Source: Deltaproteobacteria bacterium RBG_13_61_14 (GTDB lineage: Bacteria; RBG-13-61-14). From it: a DNA stretch of 25,206 nt. Shown piece after piece: positions 21,995 to 25,206 of the stretch. Below the pieces are notes generated by a model. The model saw only the letters and a list, made by a program, of their open reading frames with translations, was not told the origin of the DNA and ran no database searches. A program made the translations under genes and the position numbers. Positions within the stretch are counted from its first letter, which is position 1, and every line of letters starts with the position of its first letter. The stretch covers positions 55,261 through 80,466 of the forward strand of contig MGQK01000081.1 in assembly GCA_001797815.1 (NCBI GenBank), read 5' to 3'.

Positions 21995-23452
21995 TCAAAA
22001 CTCTTGGCCCAAGGCCGCCCCGGCGGCGGCCTTCAGGTGCAGGGCGTAGGCCGAGCGGTAGGCGCCGATGGCGAGCGCGTTGGTTGCGCTCATGGCCAGG
22101 TAGTGCATGGAGTGGGCTTTGACGGTGTGGGCCAGCTTGTCCCGGGGGTTGGCCGCGATCACAATGTCGCAGAGCTCGGCGGCAAGCTGGTGTTCGTCAT
22201 TCTTTTGCAGGGCGATGGCGCGGGCGAGGATCTTGTCCGCCCCGCCGGCCAGGGCCGCGATCTCCCGGGCCTGGTATTGCGGGGGCAGAGGGAACAGTTT
22301 GGTGCCCCAACCGTCATACCATCCGGTATAGTCCTGGTAGATGCCGCGGATGGACCAATCCACCCGGCCGTATAACCCCTGCAGATAGGGCAGGTCGGCC
22401 AAGTGTTCGGGAAGCTTGATCTCGGCCACCGCCTGGTGCACGGGCTTGCCTTGATTGATCGCGCGCAGGCTCTCCTCGTAAACGTATTCGATCGCCTCCC
22501 GGTAGTTCCGCAGATGCTCCTGTATCAGGTCCGCCCCTTTCAAATGGCGGGTATGGCCCAGGATCAGGTATTCGGGTTGCAACTCGATAAAGCGGGTGAG
22601 CGATTCGATCCAGCCCGGCACCGGACGGGCTTCGAGCAGGATGCCGGTGAGGTTGGGGAAGGAGGCGTAGTAGAGGTCGCCGACCTGGAGGGCGCGCTCG
22701 TCCGGAATCCAGACGGCCAGATGGTCTTCGGTCTCGCCCCGGGTGTGGAAGAGGTCGAAGCGTTTGCCGGCCAGGGTGAAAGTGTATTCCTGGTCAAAGG
22801 TGAGGGTGGGCATCATCACTTCCGGGGTCTGGCCCGCGGCCAGGAAAGGACTTCGGAAAGGCAGGGAAAAGGCATAATCCGGTTCGACCGCGCCGGCCAG
22901 GAGGTCGAGGGATCGCTGGAAGTGCCGGTTTCCCAGGTCGGGGTTCCGGCCGTGGATCCAATGGAGAAACTCACGGGTGGCCAGGATTTGCACTCCCTCG
23001 GAATAGAAGGCCCGGGTTCCCTGGTTATGGTCGGGATGAAAATGAGTGTAGATGATGTAACGGACCGGCTGATCCGTGATCTTGCGAAAGTCTTTGAAAA
23101 TCCGGCGGGCGGCGTCCTCGCTCTCGGTGGTGTCAATGATGACCAGACCCTGGTCGGTAATCACCATGGTCACGTTGCCCATGGCGTAGCCCATGGCCAC
23201 GTAGATGTCGTCGGTGACCTTGACCACCCGGGGCGTGATCATGTCCAGGAGCAGGGGCAGATACTTGACCATGAATTCAGCCGAGAATTTAGGCTCGGCC
23301 GGCGGCGTGTATTCCAGCCGGGACTCGCCCGGGATCTCGGGTTCCCGCACCACCAGCTTTTGGCTTTTCCACTTCAGGCACCCGAACGCGCACCCTAACA
23401 GCAGGCCGATCACGACTCCACCCGCGAAGATACCGACCTTGCCCATCTTCAT
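21995..23452 (-). CDS. Alkylsulfatase-like metallo-beta-lactamase-fold hydrolase, membrane-anchored
   Basis: 485 aa from the ATG at 23452; GGAGGA lies 7 nt upstream, so the frame's earlier GTG (23467) is part of the ribosome-binding site. The N-terminus MKMGKVGIFAGGVVIGLLLGC gives a signal/anchor with a possible lipobox LLGC (C21). The MBL domain has THFHPDHNQGT (H137, H139, D141, H142), FHTRGETEDHLAVW (E240, E242, H244), VGDLYY and LILGHTRHLKG (H300). The second half, with QEHLRNYREAIEYVYEES and LPEHLADLPYLQGLYGRVDWSIRGIYQDYTGW, matches the alkyl sulfatase dimerisation domain of SdsA1-type enzymes. It probably cleaves alkyl or aryl sulfate esters in the periplasm, though the substrate is not certain. 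The C-terminal SCP2-like domain of full SdsA proteins appears to be missing. Confidence 0.88.
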   Translation of the reverse strand: MKMGKVGIFAGGVVIGLLLGCAFGCLKWKSQKLVVREPEIPGESRLEYTPPAEPKFSAEFMVKYLPLLLDMITPRVVKVTDDIYVAMGYAMGNVTMVITDQGLVIIDTTESEDAARRIFKDFRKITDQPVRYIIYTHFHPDHNQGTRAFYSEGVQILATREFLHWIHGRNPDLGNRHFQRSLDLLAGAVEPDYAFSLPFRSPFLAAGQTPEVMMPTLTFDQEYTFTLAGKRFDLFHTRGETEDHLAVWIPDERALQVGDLYYASFPNLTGILLEARPVPGWIESLTRFIELQPEYLILGHTRHLKGADLIQEHLRNYREAIEYVYEESLRAINQGKPVHQAVAEIKLPEHLADLPYLQGLYGRVDWSIRGIYQDYTGWYDGWGTKLFPLPPQYQAREIAALAGGADKILARAIALQKNDEHQLAAELCDIVIAANPRDKLAHTVKAHSMHYLAMSATNALAIGAYRSAYALHLKAAAGAALGQEF

Positions 23453-23520
23453 CTCGTCCTCCTCCACCCGGGTCCAATACCGGTCACTGCCCAGTCCAGG
23501 GTTATGCTTCGTGAAACCAG

Positions 23521-23549
23521 GTTATAGACCAAGCGCCAAATTCAAGCAA
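23521..23549 (-). promoter_or_regulatory. Promoter of the alkylsulfatase-like gene
   Basis: On the minus strand: TTGCTT (23549-23544), 17 bp, TATAAC (23526-23521), about 68 nt before the start codon. Identity with the acylase promoter extends to TTGCTTG and CTATAACnTGGT. Confidence 0.5.
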
Positions 23550-23656
23550 CTGCCCGGCGGAGAGGAAAGCGGGGGTTCAGCCGATATTGCCAGTCTGACC
23601 AAGACCTGATATGTATAAGGGCCAAAGAAATCCTTTGTCGAAAAGGAGCTGGGCCA

Positions 23657-25009
23657 ATGCACCGAAGAGAGTTTATCTACGGCCTGGGCGCGGGCATGGC
23701 GGCCATGGCGGTGCCGGGAGCGTTCTGGGCGGGAGTTCCGGGCGAGAGCGAGGAGGCGCGGGACCGGCGGATGCAGTGGTGGCGGGAGGCGCGCTTCGGC
23801 CTGTTCATCCTCTGGGGGATCTACTCGATCCCGGCCGGGGTCTGGAAAGGCAAACAGGCCAAACTTATGCCCAGCGAGTGGATCATGAACGCGTTCGAGA
23901 TCCCGGACGCCGAGTATTCTCAGCTCGCGGCCCAGTTCAACCCGGTCCAGTTCGACGCGACCGAGTGGGTCCGGATCGCCAAAGCCGCGGGCATGAAATA
24001 CCTGGTGATCACCTCCAAGCACCACGACGGCTTCTGCATGTTCGACTCCAAGCTGACCGATTACGACATCGTGGACGCGACGCCGTTCAAACGCGACGTG
24101 ATCCGGGAGTTGTCGCAGGCCTGCGCCGAGGAGGGTATTCGGTTCGGCCTGTATTATTCCCAACTGGATTGGCACCACGCGGTCAAGCCCGGCATCCTGG
24201 GCCGGATTCCCGATTTTCCCGCATACCTGGAATACATGAAGGGCCAGCTCCAGGAACTCCTGACCAACTACGGCCCGATCAACTCGATGTTTTTCGACGG
24301 CGACTGGATGGCGCAGTGGACCCAAGAGCGGGGCCGGGAAGTGGAAGCCTGGGTCCGGAGCTTTCAACCTGAGGTGGTGATCAACAACCGGCTGGACAAG
24401 CGGCCGCTCCTTAACCACCTGGTGTTTTACCTCGGCCGCGCGCCGGAGTTGAAGCGGCCGGAGGTCGGCGATTACGCCACCCCGGAGCAGGCGATCCCTC
24501 AAGGAGTGCCGAAATGCGATTGGGAAACCTGCATGACCATGAACGACTCCTGGGGCTACAAGAGCTTTGACCAGAATTGGAAGTCCAGCACCACCTTAAT
24601 CCGTGACCTGGTTGACATCGCCGGCAAGGGCGGCAACTTCCTGCTCAACGTCGGGCCCACTTCGGAAGGGCTGATCCCAGAGCCCAGCGTGGAAAGACTT
24701 GCCGAGATAGGAAAATGGATCCAGGTCAACGGCGAGAGCATTTACGGGACCAGCGCCGGACCCTTCCCAAACCTGCCCTGGGGCCGCAGCACCCAAAAGC
24801 CCGGGAAAATCTTTGTCCAGGTTTTTGATTGGCCGCAAGGTGACCTGGTCATTCCGGGTATGAGTCAGAAAATCGTCAAAGCCTTTCTGCTCGCAGACCC
24901 GAAACAAAGTCCACTCGAATTTAAAACAACGGGAACGGATTTGCTCGTGAAGCTCCCGGCCCAGGCTCCTGACCCTGCCGCCAGCGTGTTAGTGCTCGCC
25001 GTCGGATAA
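23657..25009 (+). CDS. GH29 alpha-L-fucosidase-like protein with Tat signal
   Basis: 450 aa. The N-terminus MHRREFIYGLGAGMAAMAV has the twin-arginine RREF motif and hydrophobic core, so it is exported folded. GH29 landmarks are ARFGLFILWGIYS (45-57), SEWIMNAF (73-80), ITSKHHDGFCMFDS (H122, H123), FGLYYSQLDWH, SMFFDGDW with D214 as expected nucleophile, VINNRL, and GGNFLLNVGPTSEG. Family members hydrolyse terminal alpha-L-fucose from glycans by a retaining mechanism. One key residue differs: the first motif normally reads FIHWG, and here the His is Leu52. The fold is clear but activity on fucose may be altered. AAAGGAG precedes the ATG by 8 nt. The gene is divergent from the alkylsulfatase-like gene. 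Confidence 0.9.
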   Translation: MHRREFIYGLGAGMAAMAVPGAFWAGVPGESEEARDRRMQWWREARFGLFILWGIYSIPAGVWKGKQAKLMPSEWIMNAFEIPDAEYSQLAAQFNPVQFDATEWVRIAKAAGMKYLVITSKHHDGFCMFDSKLTDYDIVDATPFKRDVIRELSQACAEEGIRFGLYYSQLDWHHAVKPGILGRIPDFPAYLEYMKGQLQELLTNYGPINSMFFDGDWMAQWTQERGREVEAWVRSFQPEVVINNRLDKRPLLNHLVFYLGRAPELKRPEVGDYATPEQAIPQGVPKCDWETCMTMNDSWGYKSFDQNWKSSTTLIRDLVDIAGKGGNFLLNVGPTSEGLIPEPSVERLAEIGKWIQVNGESIYGTSAGPFPNLPWGRSTQKPGKIFVQVFDWPQGDLVIPGMSQKIVKAFLLADPKQSPLEFKTTGTDLLVKLPAQAPDPAASVLVLAVG

Positions 25010-25048
25010 AAAAGTTCCCGTCCGGCCAAGGATTAGCCGCCGGTTATC

Positions 25049-25077
25049 TTGACTTTGTTGCTTGAAACACATAAACT
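25049..25077 (+). promoter_or_regulatory. Promoter before the ferredoxin-like gene
   Basis: TTGACT (25049-25054), 17-bp spacer, TAAACT (25072-25077), followed by an AT-rich leader of about 60 nt. Confidence 0.45.
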
Positions 25078-25142
25078 TTTTGTTTAATTGCACCTTTTAC
25101 CGTTTCATTTTTTTTTGACCAGATGAAGAGAGGAGACTTTTT

Positions 25143-25206
25143 TTGAAATTAACGGTGATTCCGGAGCGGTGTTCAGGCTGCAAGATCTGCGAGCTGGTCT
25201 GCGCCT
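25143..25206 (+). CDS. 4Fe-4S ferredoxin-type protein, N-terminal fragment
   Basis: The start is a TTG at 25143 preceded by AGAGGAG at the end of the leader. The frame is open to the window edge and gives 21 residues: MKLTVIPERCSGCKICELVC then Ala. C10-x2-C13-x2-C16-x3-C20 is a 4Fe-4S cluster signature. This beginning is typical of small ferredoxin subunits next to oxidoreductases such as aldehyde:ferredoxin oxidoreductase, but the rest is cut off and no partner is visible. Confidence 0.75.
   Translation, partial: MKLTVIPERCSGCKICELVCA

Noticed and set aside
22403-23398. 331-aa plus-strand ORF
   Set aside because: Antisense to the alkylsulfatase-like gene, whose metal motifs are intact.
1-25206. 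tRNA or rRNA genes
   Set aside because: I saw no cloverleaf with a GTTCGAATC-type arm or rRNA core sequence on either strand by eye; a tRNAscan-SE/Infernal run would be decisive.

Overview
The window looks like a chromosomal contig from a GC-rich, Gram-negative, probably anaerobic bacterium. Supporting signs are ZapA, a candidate 6S RNA between zapA and the 5-formyltetrahydrofolate cyclo-ligase gene, RNase Y followed by YmdB, several signal-peptidase-II lipoproteins, a Tat-type signal, an archaeal-type fructose-bisphosphate aldolase/phosphatase, an NDP-forming acyl-CoA synthetase subunit, and an abundance of dispersed short repeats. This mix suggests Desulfobacterota (Deltaproteobacteria) or a nearby candidate lineage. 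That placement is inferred from gene content and order only; no rRNA gene is present to settle it.

Layout. 1-218: 3' end of an unidentified gene. 416-1534: FBP aldolase/phosphatase with a strong hairpin after it. 1669-2670: AT-richer secreted WD40 propeller gene. 2746-5508: M6 metalloprotease carrying an in-frame palindromic repeat, with a signal peptide written in a dispersed repeat. 5509-7464: a repeat mosaic that brackets a hicB-hicA toxin-antitoxin pair. 7465-8835 (-): acyl-CoA synthetase subunit. 8981-9121: a 141-bp element with terminal inverted repeats. 9169-13291: housekeeping block of coiled-coil protein, zapA, structured RNA (6S candidate), 5-FCL, rny and ymdB. 13297-15954 (-): penicillin-acylase-family lipoprotein. 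16235-19132: large Cys-rich lipoprotein. 19626-21860: three-gene ParB-like / PP-loop (PAPS-reductase-like) / DUF523 cassette. 21995-23452 (-): alkylsulfatase-like metallo-beta-lactamase-fold hydrolase. 23657-25009: GH29 fucosidase-like protein. 25143 to the end: start of a 4Fe-4S ferredoxin-type protein.

How the genes may work together. The 9.1-13.3 kb block is a conserved cell-division/RNA-turnover cluster. Several other genes encode exported hydrolases (M6 protease, penicillin-acylase-like, alkylsulfatase-like, GH29), consistent with scavenging of external polymers. Two of these (acylase and alkylsulfatase-like) share an almost identical promoter layout on the minus strand.

The best candidate for an undescribed system is the translationally coupled cassette at 19626-21860. 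It joins a ParB/sulfiredoxin-fold protein, a PP-loop ATPase with a Cys-rich, iron-sulfur-like C-terminus, and a DUF523 (thiouracil-desulfidase family) protein. The combination points to sulfur insertion into, or removal from, a nucleic-acid or nucleobase substrate. The second highlight is the repeat biology: a palindromic element that appears as an in-frame insertion in the protease gene, and as a clean 27-bp insertion in a second repeat whose uninterrupted version is also in this window.
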